Source of the DNA: Caryophanales bacterium UBA7057
GTDB taxonomy: Bacteria; Bacillota_I; Bacilli_A; RF39; UBA660
Reading direction: 5' to 3'
Assembly (NCBI GenBank): GCA_002493865.1
Contig: DLAC01000010.1
Coordinates: 44,872 to 108,871, forward strand
DNA length: 64,000 bases
Below are positions 52,101 through 60,453 of this stretch, piece after piece. Below the pieces are notes generated by a model. The model saw only the letters and a list, made by a program, of their open reading frames with translations, had not been told where the DNA came from and did not search any database. Positions within the stretch are counted from its first letter, which is position 1. Every line of letters begins with the position of its first letter. A program made the position numbers and the translations under genes.

Positions 52101-52170
52101 TAGAAAGAAAATTGCAGAATGTAATAATGCAAAGAATCAGGAATGTTACGATGTTTCTTCAAAAAATTAA
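49105..52170 (+). CDS. Large Cys-rich secreted surface protein, pilus locus (copy 1)
   Basis: The 1021-residue protein has a Sec signal peptide (hydrophobic stretch to about residue 27, ending MNVKAAG). Its long extracellular part is rich in cysteines, with clusters such as FDQCIQTCDGG and QSCIDSCYQE near residues 450-475. The C-terminal third is highly conserved with the paralogue at 54366 (NFGKNQQPITNV, RRLVTGAARYNTASYRGY, ending in SSKN). There is no LPxTG tail or C-terminal membrane helix. It lies 11 bases after the sortase. A pilus tip or adhesin role is likely but inferred; the family seems lineage-specific. Confidence 0.7.
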   Translation: MKKRIYLLYSFSILALLFSFSTMNVKAAGIADYQFPDYISVDKKIYKAKWRKKTGDTYQNLKGAENVTEENLTQLSYDHIALSCVKFKEGIQTKRVDDSVIAEDASGNRVSDYCESGYSVSFDAILESGALIQEDGVWKLKVCDYYARGLESVIGDIVDAKNIDMTEIGGGRYRITFKILEQNPGVFMIRKLNYSTYQANGMTQYRFDDSGNLGSYREVYGSSMDLDFGEEFYLQFYINGNSETCSSEFVAEYRAAAPTFVSNPVIKYTYDDGRNMCDVLKNEFSTDPIAKGMVPTCYKNVINYGEDIPSRESIMLTIAQVQDMIRGKSNVPKNTSSGSNTRKCEFVSGGDGIKTTTGGNSVNTYTATITNKYLESSLKYNYWRVECSETMTVSYDDPKAVNAGGGFSYTTIITLTRTCHPVQIKVPEKKSLCQYTVMCYGKGHNGINCAGPNEDFDQCIQTCDGGKYSQSCIDSCYQEVYGKEDVKTVSYTDTNSLGLLSISNKQKGIIPIVNYFGENATSCPQECSIKGKTLTGEHHTTGIVSSCCVVDNISGCKKANPDDRCPTCYTEHGAGAYFCKECAKPSMGVKCYEVLKSTDDCTSNAEKLYYEEVKQAKDEYSRIIASMQGYTESDYKDEEIQTGVYDNYLDQQVNFGKNQQPITNVVVTNSSSGDQTRALSSVTQDAGKYSVTRDMLNYTWKQYTTTRTQIVHLTQSYVSNTTNQQLGVGTIYQKKTMDCERDDKNDKLCLEYYNGGYKYYTNLLAPTVNDYRDWPYYNPGNTDKTIQRFTAKGEKYENIDVDLRNFGSWNQWNVNIDCIYGLYQNYVLDKDADCDPSKDICSGGVQYIYREIELEDNFPNGRDPRWNWTGTIDATSVDGRRLVTGAARYNTASYRGYNIDPLALINHIEGNGNTIYDVRKDSSEVDYEFVLTRKNLQNIRTYNKNVQDFNRDKENNYLDYDTSCYTKRVNGQNIQFCTNNFLDDDRYVTYSSPGFTVASRKKIAECNNAKNQECYDVSSKN

Positions 52171-52179
52171 GGGATAGAT

Positions 52180-52248
52180 ATGAATAAGTAATTATTAAAT
52201 GAAACAACAAAATATTTAGATAATCGTTTGGTAGAACAAGTTAGATAG
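52180..52248 (+). pseudogene. Relic of the small pilin-like gene (cf. 57430)
   Basis: Directly after the copy 1 surface protein, ATGAATAAGTAA is followed by TTATTAAATGAAACAACAAA and then AATCGTTTGGTAGAACAAGT with the stop TTAGATAG. These match the start, the segment at about 57539-57559 and the last codons of the intact gene at 57430-57858; the interior is deleted. The position is equivalent to that gene, which follows the copy 2 surface protein. Confidence 0.85.
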
Positions 52249-52271
52249 GGAAAAACATTATCCCTATCTAA
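52241..52271 (+). repeat. Inverted repeat overlapping the relic stop
   Basis: TTAGATAGGG (52241-52250) and CCCTATCTAA (52262-52271) form a perfect ten-pair stem with an eleven-base loop. No T run follows, so it may be a weak terminator or a transcript-stabilising hairpin. Confidence 0.6.
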
Positions 52272-52277
52272 TTCATA

Positions 52278-52340
52278 GTAATCTTTGCCTATGAAGTATT
52301 AAGGTAACAAAAATATCACATTACATTATTTAGAGGATGC
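52278..52340 (+). pseudogene. Possible decayed fragment of a trmL-like 3' end
   Basis: The conceptual translation VIFAYEVLR-stop-QKYHITLF aligns with VAICVYEVLRQQGYQTLLFE near the end of TrmL (44209-44270), including the identical bases TATGAAGTATTAAGG. The match is short and interrupted by a stop, so it is tentative. Confidence 0.4.
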
Positions 52341-52370
52341 ATATTTGTGATTTAAAGGAGATGGAAAAAA

Positions 52371-54209
52371 GTGAAAGATATTAAAAAAATAAAAAAAATA
52401 GCTATCATTTTTGGGATGGGTCTTTTCCTAATTTTTGTTGGAATACTATCATGGCATTTTTTCTTTTCTAGATATTATCAGTTTCAAAAACAAGAAAATA
52501 TGTTTTTAGAAGGTACAAAAAGTTATTATGATACATATTCTAGATATTTACCAAGAAAAGGGGAAACTAGAGAAGTCACTTTACAAGACTTATATGACGC
52601 TGGAAAAGTGGATACTTTATATGTTCCTGGAAGTAAAAAACTCTGTGATCCAGACAGTTGGGTACGTGTCTATCAAAATGAAGATGGTGACTATGAATAT
52701 TTTGTGAATTTAGAGTGTGATCATTTTAAATCAAAAATTGATAGAAAAGGACCTGAAATTGAGCTGAGTGGCGATAAAAATATCATCGTAGATTATGGGG
52801 TTGAATACAAAGATCCAGGAGTAAAATCTGTTAGGGATGATACCGATGGAAAAATGGATATTAAAAAAGTAACAGTGGATACTTCCAAAGTAAATACGAA
52901 TCGTCCTGGTTTATATAAAGTAACATATACTGCTTATGATAAAATTTTGAATGAAACCAAGATAGTAAGAAATGTACAAGTTGTAGACAAACTTTACTCT
53001 TTTGTTACTAGAAATACGGATGAAACCAATTATTATCGTGGCTCAGAGATTGATAACTATGTTCAATTCTCTGGAATGTTATGGAGAATTGTCAATGTCA
53101 ATGCTGACAACTCGGTAAAATTGGTGTTAGCAAATGTAAGTTCCAATGTCATATTTGGAACCCAAGATAAATTTGTGGATTCTAATGTTTACCATTGGCT
53201 GAAAGATTATTTTTATCCACATTTAAAAAAATCAGAAAAATATATTGTTCAAAATGCTTCTTGGTGCAGTAATCACGCTATTTATGATATAGAATCATTA
53301 CCACAGGAATGTAACAATGAAACATTTACAAGTCCTATTGGATTACTAAATGTAAAAGATTTAGTAATGTCAAGTAAAGATTTAGTAGATTCCTATTTAG
53401 TAGGAAAACAATACTATTGGTTATTAGATCGAGTAAACTCTGATAATATTGATATTGTATATTCATCAGGAATTGATGGATTTATGTCATGGAATGGAAG
53501 ATCCTATAGTGCAGTTCGCCCTGTAATTAATCTAACTACAGATACTTATATTATGAGTGGCTCTGGTACAATTGATAAACCATACAAACTAAATGATTAT
53601 GAGTATGCAAAAGAAAATGAACAAATTAAAGATCGCTATGATGGGGAATATTTCTCTTATTCTGGATATTTATTTAGAAAAATAGATACTGATAAAGATG
53701 GAAATGTCAAAATGATTATGGCAAACAATATGAAGAATTCAGAAACACAAGAACAGTATACTTTAGGATATAAAGATTCTGTTGCTGAATGGAAATTTGA
53801 TCCTAAGGTGGTTGGAAATGTCGGACATACTTTAAACGAAGAATTAATTCTTTACCTAAATGATAAATCAGTTGTACAGCATGAGTTTGAAGTTCCTGAA
53901 ATTGATCCAGATCAATATTTTGATCAATGGACCAAGACGAGGGTAAAATCAATGTTAGCATTACCAACGAGTTACGATTTATTCTCTGCCTATAATATTT
54001 TAAGTGATAGTTTAGATTTTAACTTCTTATTATTGGACTATAGCCCAACAAATGAAGTTACATTTGTAAATACTGGAAACAGTATGGCATTTACGATGGA
54101 TCAGGAAATTTTAGGAGAAAATACAGTAAAAGTGGTTCTTTATCTTAAAGGTAATTTAAAAATTGCCAGTGGTAGAGGATTATATGATAACCCTTATTAT
54201 ATTAAATAA
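52371..54209 (+). CDS. Membrane-anchored Ig-like surface protein, pilus locus (copy 2)
   Basis: The 612-residue paralogue of the gene at 46460 has the same order: membrane helix (about residues 12-32), DUF5011-like domain (about 125-205), and the two related domains ending in YKLNDYEYAKEN and NPYYIK. Long stretches are identical (LFRKIDTDKDGNVKMIM, LYVPGSKKLCDP). The start is GTG at 52371 after AAAGGAG. The regions between the domains differ more, especially after SNHAIYD, so the copies have diverged in their exposed loops. Unlike copy 1 it has no sortase behind it, only a relic. Confidence 0.7.
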   Translation: MKDIKKIKKIAIIFGMGLFLIFVGILSWHFFFSRYYQFQKQENMFLEGTKSYYDTYSRYLPRKGETREVTLQDLYDAGKVDTLYVPGSKKLCDPDSWVRVYQNEDGDYEYFVNLECDHFKSKIDRKGPEIELSGDKNIIVDYGVEYKDPGVKSVRDDTDGKMDIKKVTVDTSKVNTNRPGLYKVTYTAYDKILNETKIVRNVQVVDKLYSFVTRNTDETNYYRGSEIDNYVQFSGMLWRIVNVNADNSVKLVLANVSSNVIFGTQDKFVDSNVYHWLKDYFYPHLKKSEKYIVQNASWCSNHAIYDIESLPQECNNETFTSPIGLLNVKDLVMSSKDLVDSYLVGKQYYWLLDRVNSDNIDIVYSSGIDGFMSWNGRSYSAVRPVINLTTDTYIMSGSGTIDKPYKLNDYEYAKENEQIKDRYDGEYFSYSGYLFRKIDTDKDGNVKMIMANNMKNSETQEQYTLGYKDSVAEWKFDPKVVGNVGHTLNEELILYLNDKSVVQHEFEVPEIDPDQYFDQWTKTRVKSMLALPTSYDLFSAYNILSDSLDFNFLLLDYSPTNEVTFVNTGNSMAFTMDQEILGENTVKVVLYLKGNLKIASGRGLYDNPYYIK

Positions 54210-54251
54210 GGAAGAATCTGCAGATTTGAATCACTATTAGGTTTGTATATT

Positions 54252-54354
54252 ATGACTTTAAGAAAACCCCGTATAGGAAAAAGGTAAGAAATATCAAAAA
54301 AACAAATATGGGGTTCAAAAAAATAAAAATTATGATATACTTATTTTAGAATAG
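54252..54354 (+). pseudogene. Relic of the sortase 3' end (cf. 49010-49093)
   Basis: The segment AACAAATATGGGGTTCAAAA (54301-54320) and what follows encode NKYGVQKNKNYDILILE-stop. This matches the sortase C-terminus NKYRVQKSKNYDMLNLE. A few codons upstream, LRKPRIG resembles ARKVRVG of the sortase, in a shifted frame. The relic lies exactly where the sortase sits in copy 1, between the Ig-like and Cys-rich surface proteins, so the rest of the gene has been deleted. Confidence 0.85.
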
Positions 54355-54365
54355 AGGAGTGGAAG

Positions 54366-57300
54366 ATGAAAAAGTATACATTATATGGAATTTTAATTTT
54401 AGTAATGGTATTTTCGGTTTCATTTGAAATAGTTGATGCAAAAACAAAGCTAGACTATTCTTTTCCTGATTATGTCAGTGTCAATAAAAAAATTTATAGG
54501 GCAAATTGGCGTAAGAAATCTGGAGATACTTACAAAAATGTTTCAGGTGCTGAAAATGTAACTGAAAATGAGCTGACAGATTTAACCTATGATAACATTG
54601 CACTTAGCTGTGTATCGTTTAAAGGAAATATTCAGGCTCAGCAAATCAGAGGAAAGTATGTGGCTGTCGATGAAAATGGAAATCGTGTCGCAGATTACTG
54701 TGAAGAGGGATATTCAGTTTCTTTTGATCAAGCATTAGGTAGTGGAAATATGGTTCAAGAAGATGGTGTTTGGAAACTACGAATGTGTGAATTCTACACC
54801 AATGGATTACAAGATGCAATTGATAGTATTGTAGATCCTGCAAATATTACGATGACACCAGTTGCAGGTGGAAAATACCAAATTACGTTTAAAGTTATGC
54901 AACAAAATCCAAATACCTTTGTTATGAGATTTTTGAATTCGGATACTTATACAGATGACAACGGAAAAATTCAATATGCATTTGATCATTCTGGAAATCC
55001 AGGTTCTTACACGACCTATACTAGTCCTTCCATTGTATTAGATGCAGGAAGAGAATTCTTTATTGAATTTTATGTTAACGGAAGTTCAGACTTTTGTTCT
55101 GAGGAGTTTGTAGCTCAATTAAAAAGTGGTGTTCCTAAGTATATTCCTAACCCTGTTTTAGACTATGCCTATGAGAATGGCACTAAGGTTTGTGATACTT
55201 TGAAGAATAAATATGGAGATGATGGAGTTGCGACTGGTATGGTACCCCATTGCTTTAGAACAACCTTAAACTATGATGAAACAATCCCATCAAGAAATGA
55301 AATTATTCAAGCAGTAGCTACGGTTGATGGAATGTTGAACGGAAAAACATCCATTTCTAAGAGTAGTAATACACCAACTCAAAAATGTAATTATTTAAGA
55401 AATGGTGGAGATGGTACAAGTACCACAACAGGAACAGAAAATGGAATTACTGCTGGAAATGTTTATAGAACAAGCGTTACAAATAAATATTTATCTTCTT
55501 CCTTAAGATATACATATTGGCGTGCAGAGTGTAGTGAGGAAATGACAGTGATGTATGATGATCCAAAAGCAGTCAATGCTGGTGGTGGATTCTCTTATAC
55601 GACAATGATTACGATTACTAGAACATGTACTCCTGTACAAATAAAAACACCAAGATTAAAACCATTATGTGAATATTCTGCCGACTGTATGGGTAAAGGA
55701 CATACTGGAGGGCCTGGTGCAGGACCAAATGAAGACTTTGATCAATGTATGAATACCTGTGATGGTGGAAAATATACACAATCTTGTATTGATAGTTGTT
55801 ATGATACTGTTTATGGAGAAACGAAAGCAAAAACATTAAGTCTTACGGATGGAAGTGATTTAGGATTATTATCATATCAAGACAAAACGGGTGTTGTTCC
55901 TGTTATGACTGGTTCTATTCGTAAAGACTGTAGTTTACTCGGAACTACGATTAAAACACCTCGCCCTGTTTCAAGTTGTTATGTGATTGGTGGTAATGGC
56001 GGATGTAAAAAGAAAAAACATGATGATTCTTGCCCAACTTGTATAACAGAACATAATGTAGATGTTTGGTATTGTGATGGATGTAACGGAACAAGTGCTA
56101 CTTCAAGCAATGGTGTACAGTGTTATGAAGTATGGGCTTCAACTTCTGATTGTTCTTTGAATCCAGAAAAAGATTATCAAGAAGAAGTAAAAACAGCAAA
56201 AGAAGAGTATGAATCTTTAATTGCTAGTATTCGTGAATATACAAATAATGATTATAAAGATGAAGAAATTCATACAGGTGTTTATGATAACTATTTAGAT
56301 AAACAAGTAAACTTTGGAAAGAATCAACAACCTCTTACAGATGTGACTGTTACAAGTAGTACTTCTGGAGATCGTCAAGCGATGATAGCACAAACACTAC
56401 AAAACGGAAACTATCCAGTAACTCAGGATATGTTAAGTTATACTTGGAGACAATATACAACAACTAGAACCCAAACTGTTCATTTAACACAATCCTATGT
56501 TTCTAATACAACGAATCAACAATTAGGAATCGGTACCATTTATCAAAAGAATACTATGAACTGTGAACGTGATGATAAAAATGATGACTTGTGTACTAAA
56601 TATTATAATGGTGGATATAAGTACTATACAAACTTATTAGCACCGACCGTGAATGATTATCGTAATTGGCCATATTTTAATCCAAATAATGCTGATTATA
56701 CAATTAAAACTTTCACTACGAAGGGAAATAAATATGAAAATATTGATGTTGATTTAAGAAATTTTGGTTCTTGGAATCAATGGGATTTAGATATTGATTG
56801 TATTTATGGTTTATACCAAAATTATATGTTAGATAAGGATCCATCTGATTGTGATCCAAATAAGGATATTTGTAGTAGTGGCGTTCAATATATTTATCGT
56901 GAAATTGAATTAGAGGATAATTTTCCAAATGAACGTGATCCAAGATGGAATTGGTCAGGTACGATTGATACGACTTCTATCGATGGTAGAAGATTAGTGA
57001 CTGGTGCCGCAAGATATGGTACTGCATCTTACCGAGGATATAATGTAGATCCACTCGCATTAATTAACCATATTGAAGGAAATGGAAATACCATTTATGA
57101 TGTTCAAAAAGATAGTAGTGAAGTCGATTATGAATTTGTATTAACTAGAAAGAACTTACGAAATATTCGATCTTATAATAAAAGCGTTCAAGACTTTAAT
57201 AGAGATGGTTATAACAACTATGCAGATTATGATACATCTTGCTATACAAAGAGAGTGAACGGACAAGATATACAGATTTGTACGAATAATTTCTTAGATG

Positions 57301-57416
57301 ATGATCGTTATGTTACTTATTCGACTTCTGGATATACGGTAGCATCTAGAAAGAAAATTGCAGAATGTAATAATGCAAAGAATCAGGAATGTTACGACAT
57401 TTCTTCAAAAAATTAG
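54366..57416 (+). CDS. Large Cys-rich secreted surface protein, pilus locus (copy 2)
   Basis: The 1016-residue paralogue of the gene at 49105 has a signal peptide (ending near VDAKTK), the same cysteine clusters (FDQCMNTCDGG, QSCIDSCYDTVYG) and an almost identical C-terminal third. The N-terminal and middle parts have diverged (for example DTYTDDNGKIQYAF versus STYQANGMTQYRF). The ribosome binding site GAGGAGTGGAAG is inherited with the sortase relic. The downstream small pilin-like gene is intact in this copy. The two paralogues may be alternative pilus tip proteins or partners in one structure. Confidence 0.7.
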   Translation: MKKYTLYGILILVMVFSVSFEIVDAKTKLDYSFPDYVSVNKKIYRANWRKKSGDTYKNVSGAENVTENELTDLTYDNIALSCVSFKGNIQAQQIRGKYVAVDENGNRVADYCEEGYSVSFDQALGSGNMVQEDGVWKLRMCEFYTNGLQDAIDSIVDPANITMTPVAGGKYQITFKVMQQNPNTFVMRFLNSDTYTDDNGKIQYAFDHSGNPGSYTTYTSPSIVLDAGREFFIEFYVNGSSDFCSEEFVAQLKSGVPKYIPNPVLDYAYENGTKVCDTLKNKYGDDGVATGMVPHCFRTTLNYDETIPSRNEIIQAVATVDGMLNGKTSISKSSNTPTQKCNYLRNGGDGTSTTTGTENGITAGNVYRTSVTNKYLSSSLRYTYWRAECSEEMTVMYDDPKAVNAGGGFSYTTMITITRTCTPVQIKTPRLKPLCEYSADCMGKGHTGGPGAGPNEDFDQCMNTCDGGKYTQSCIDSCYDTVYGETKAKTLSLTDGSDLGLLSYQDKTGVVPVMTGSIRKDCSLLGTTIKTPRPVSSCYVIGGNGGCKKKKHDDSCPTCITEHNVDVWYCDGCNGTSATSSNGVQCYEVWASTSDCSLNPEKDYQEEVKTAKEEYESLIASIREYTNNDYKDEEIHTGVYDNYLDKQVNFGKNQQPLTDVTVTSSTSGDRQAMIAQTLQNGNYPVTQDMLSYTWRQYTTTRTQTVHLTQSYVSNTTNQQLGIGTIYQKNTMNCERDDKNDDLCTKYYNGGYKYYTNLLAPTVNDYRNWPYFNPNNADYTIKTFTTKGNKYENIDVDLRNFGSWNQWDLDIDCIYGLYQNYMLDKDPSDCDPNKDICSSGVQYIYREIELEDNFPNERDPRWNWSGTIDTTSIDGRRLVTGAARYGTASYRGYNVDPLALINHIEGNGNTIYDVQKDSSEVDYEFVLTRKNLRNIRSYNKSVQDFNRDGYNNYADYDTSCYTKRVNGQDIQICTNNFLDDDRYVTYSTSGYTVASRKKIAECNNAKNQECYDISSKN

Positions 57417-57429
57417 GAGGTAGATACGA

Positions 57430-57858
57430 ATGAGTAAAGCAATGACAATTGTTGGAATTGTAATTTTAGGAGTTCTAACATTAGCAGTGGTGAATATTAT
57501 CAATCAGTATTCACAGGGAAAAGAAATGGATGAACAATTATTAAATGAAACAACAAAAGCAGCAATGATTGATGCCGTTGACCTAGGGTATTATCGAGTA
57601 AGTGGTGGACTTCTTCGATGTGATCGAGAGAAATTCCTAGAGAGCTTTATACGTAGATTTGCAGAGAGTGTAACAAGTAGTACAGACTATAAAGTTCGTA
57701 TTTTAGACTTCAATGAGACACCACCAAAGGTAAGCGTTCAAATAGGAACCGGTACAGTTGCTCAAATTGCAGGAGACGATTTTGATATCGTCAATAAAAT
57801 CGATGCAATCTTGGAAACAAAATATTCAGATAACCGTTTAGTAGAACAAGTTAGATAG
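57430..57858 (+). CDS. Small membrane-anchored pilin-like protein
   Basis: The 142-residue protein has an N-terminal hydrophobic helix almost at the start (MSKAMTIVGIVILGVLTLAV), then an amphipathic helical part, and a beta-strand C-terminus with PPKVSVQIGTG. This layout is pseudopilin-like or TadE-like. It lies 13 bases after the surface protein and 12 before the CpaB-like gene, with AGGAGG. A deleted relic of the same gene follows copy 1 at 52180. It is probably a minor pilin or anchor of the apparatus. Confidence 0.65.
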   Translation: MSKAMTIVGIVILGVLTLAVVNIINQYSQGKEMDEQLLNETTKAAMIDAVDLGYYRVSGGLLRCDREKFLESFIRRFAESVTSSTDYKVRILDFNETPPKVSVQIGTGTVAQIAGDDFDIVNKIDAILETKYSDNRLVEQVR

Positions 57859-57870
57859 GAGGAGAATAAA

Positions 57871-58722
57871 ATGGGAAATATATCAGTAGCAATAAAAAAG
57901 TTTTTTACTAATAAAAATACAGTAACTGTCGTTGGTGTATTGGCAGCAATTGTAGTTTTATATGTTGGTTACAATTATCGAATCAATTCTAAAATTAATC
58001 CACAATCTGTTCCATATTCATTAAATGAATTGAATCCGAAAACAAAAATTACAAAGGACATGATTGGTACTACCGAAGTACCACCTGCTATGTTAAGGGG
58101 AGAACCTATCATGGAGGCTCGAGATATTATCAATAAATATGTTCGTTCTGATACGGTAATTCCTGCGGGAAGTTTATTCTACAAGAGTTCTGTAGTATCA
58201 CTCAGTGAATTACCAGATAGTATTATCTATGAATATCCAGAAGACTATGTATTAGTTAATATGGCAGTAAATACGACAAATACTTATGGTAATAAGATTT
58301 ATCCAAGAAATTACATTGATATTTATCTAAAAATTGTAAAAGAAGATGTTGTAGAAGGTGCAGTTACCAATGAAACAACAGATAAAATTATGATTGGTAA
58401 ACTTCTAGAAAATGTACAAGTTATCGATGTATTAGATTCAGCAGGAGACTCTGTATTTGAAAACGTTGAAGAGAAGAGAACACCAGCACAGATTATCTTT
58501 GCTGTTCCAGAGGAATATCATATTTTACTTAGAAAAACTATGTATTTGAGAACTTATGAGGCAACACTGATTCCAGTACCTACGGCAGAATCTTTAAAGA
58601 AAAATCCTGGAGAAGTAGCTATTTCTAATACAGAGCTTAGAGACTTTATCAATGAGATTACTGTTTGGACGGATGATAATGGTGGTGCGCCATCTGGAGG
58701 AGGAAATCTTTCAAATACATAA
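57871..58722 (+). CDS. CpaB/RcpC-like protein with SAF domain
   Basis: CpaB-type proteins are envelope subunits of Tad pilus machines. The 283-residue protein has a membrane helix (about residues 17-36) and a SAF-type beta-clip region. In that region ITKDMIGTTEVPPAML and TVIPAGSLFYKSSVVSLSEL match the standard pattern of CpaB, where paired I.A...I..GT elements lie before the core domain. The C-terminal segment (about 130-255) gives VNMAVN, NYIDIYLKI and RTPAQIIFAVPEE. It is directly upstream of cpaF. The C-terminal Gly-rich tail is short. Confidence 0.8.
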   Translation: MGNISVAIKKFFTNKNTVTVVGVLAAIVVLYVGYNYRINSKINPQSVPYSLNELNPKTKITKDMIGTTEVPPAMLRGEPIMEARDIINKYVRSDTVIPAGSLFYKSSVVSLSELPDSIIYEYPEDYVLVNMAVNTTNTYGNKIYPRNYIDIYLKIVKEDVVEGAVTNETTDKIMIGKLLENVQVIDVLDSAGDSVFENVEEKRTPAQIIFAVPEEYHILLRKTMYLRTYEATLIPVPTAESLKKNPGEVAISNTELRDFINEITVWTDDNGGAPSGGGNLSNT

Positions 58723-58730
58723 TATTAATT

Positions 58731-58760
58731 TAGAAATAGACTGATCCTAGTCTATTTCTA
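58731..58760 (+). promoter_or_regulatory. Perfect 12-bp hairpin between the CpaB-like gene and cpaF
   Basis: TAGAAATAGACT (58731-58742) and AGTCTATTTCTA (58749-58760) flank a GATCCT loop. The following CTTATTGTAT is not a proper U-tract. The element may be a weak terminator or a processing or stability hairpin that sets the ratio of upstream to downstream gene products. Confidence 0.65.
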
Positions 58761-58782
58761 CTTATTGTATAAGGAGGAAATC

Positions 58783-60441
58783 ATGAAAGACAATTTATTT
58801 GAACAATTGGATTTCGGTGCCTTTCAAGAGTACATTGATAATGATGATATTACAGATATTTCTTATACGAATAATGGACAGCTTTGGATTCGTTCTTTAA
58901 CTCAAGGCTCTAAACGTGTAGAAAATGGAAATATTAATAATTCAGTGGTTGAAAAGCTAGCATTTCAATGTTCCAATGTAATGGGTGTTTCATTTAATAA
59001 TGCAAATCCATTCTTGGATGCTGAGAGCCCTGAACTCCGTATGAACTTTGTACATGACTCAATTGCGACGAATGGAATTGCGCTAGTTATACGTAAAACC
59101 CCAGCAAAGATTCGTTTGAAAGAGGAAACTCTTTTGGATGAGGACTATGTTACAAAAGACATCCATGACTTCTTGATTAAGTGTGTTCATGGTCATTGTA
59201 ATATTATCGTTTGTGGAGAAACTGGTTCAGGTAAAACAGAGTTCGTTAAGTATTTGGCATCTCATACAGTTGAAAGTGAAAAGTTAATTACAATTGAGGA
59301 TACCTTGGAACTTCACTTAGATAAGATTTATCCACATCGTGATATTGTGGCAATGAAAACAAATAATATTGCATCTTATTCCGACGTACTTGTTACTTGT
59401 ATGAGGCAGAATCCAAAATGGATTCTACTATCCGAAGTTCGTAGTGCAGAAGCTGTAAGTGCAGTTCGTAACTCAATTTCATCTGGACATAATATTTTAT
59501 CAACCATCCACTCAGACAAGGCAAATGCAATCCCTCATCGTATGTATTCTTTGATGGAAACAGATTTGGATGTAGATCAGTTTTTAAATACGATTTATCG
59601 TTATGTACAATTGGGAGTTCATATTAAGGCATATTATAGTCCTAAATATAAGAAATTCCATCGTGAGATCGATGAAATTACAGAATTTTATATCGATGAA
59701 GATAATAAACCTATTTATAATATTATCTATCAAAAGACTATGAGTGGAAAAATCGTCAAGAAGAATCCAAGTCAACATTTATTGGATTATTTGGCAGCTC
59801 AAAACATAGATATTGGAGATACAACATTTGATAGTGAAGATTCTGGTGGCTTATCTTTAGAAGATGTCGTTGGTGAGAAGAGTGAAGAAGAAGTCTTAAA
59901 AGAACAAAAGGCAAAGGAAGAGGCTAGAAAACAAACTGAAGCCGAAACTGAAGAATTAGAACCAGAAGCAATTGTAGATCCTTCTACAAAACAAGCAGCA
60001 GTAGATACATTGGAGGAAGAAAAAAAATCAGTAGTACAAACGAGCACCCAAACACCAGCAACTACGCAGGTTGCACCTAAGGAAACACCGGTGCAGGGGA
60101 CAACAGTTACAACTTCACCGACTCCAAGTCAGAGTGCTGGACAAGCTGCAACACAGGCTACAAATACGACTCCTTCAACTACGACTATGACAACTGTACA
60201 ACCTGTGACAGTAGCACCTGCCTCTAGCTCTCAGGCTCCTGTAACGCCAGCTCCTATTGCTTCGACTGTAACTACAGTGACTACTCAAACAACTACTCCA
60301 GTCCAAGCAGCTCCAACTACACAGCAACCTACAACCCCAGTTCAAGCTACAGCGAGTGGGGTAACGGCTACAAACAATCAAATTCCAATCGTTAGTTTCG
60401 ATGGAACGAACACGAATCCCCCTAGTGGGAATGTATCATAA
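58783..60441 (+). CDS. cpaF: Tad/Flp secretion ATPase CpaF (TadA) with long low-complexity tail
   Basis: CpaF is the hexameric ATPase that powers Tad pilus assembly. The 552-residue protein has the N-terminal domain with ITDISYTNNGQLWIRS, Walker A GETGSGKTE at about residues 145-153, the Asp box TIEDTLELHL, Walker B-type WILLSEVRSAEAVS, and the His box STIHSDKA. From about residue 370 to the end it has an unusual tail, first acidic and Lys-rich, then about 140 residues of Thr, Pro, Gln and Ala. The ATG at 58783 follows AAGGAGG; the in-frame TTG at 58765 overlaps the upstream region and was rejected. Confidence 0.93.
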   Translation: MKDNLFEQLDFGAFQEYIDNDDITDISYTNNGQLWIRSLTQGSKRVENGNINNSVVEKLAFQCSNVMGVSFNNANPFLDAESPELRMNFVHDSIATNGIALVIRKTPAKIRLKEETLLDEDYVTKDIHDFLIKCVHGHCNIIVCGETGSGKTEFVKYLASHTVESEKLITIEDTLELHLDKIYPHRDIVAMKTNNIASYSDVLVTCMRQNPKWILLSEVRSAEAVSAVRNSISSGHNILSTIHSDKANAIPHRMYSLMETDLDVDQFLNTIYRYVQLGVHIKAYYSPKYKKFHREIDEITEFYIDEDNKPIYNIIYQKTMSGKIVKKNPSQHLLDYLAAQNIDIGDTTFDSEDSGGLSLEDVVGEKSEEEVLKEQKAKEEARKQTEAETEELEPEAIVDPSTKQAAVDTLEEEKKSVVQTSTQTPATTQVAPKETPVQGTTVTTSPTPSQSAGQAATQATNTTPSTTTMTTVQPVTVAPASSSQAPVTPAPIASTVTTVTTQTTTPVQAAPTTQQPTTPVQATASGVTATNNQIPIVSFDGTNTNPPSGNVS

Positions 60442-60453
60442 GGTGGTGATGTT

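Noticed and set aside
59799..60381. Minus-strand frames opposite the cpaF tail
   Set aside because: They mirror the biased Thr/Pro/Gln codons of the sense strand and have no ribosome binding site or domain.
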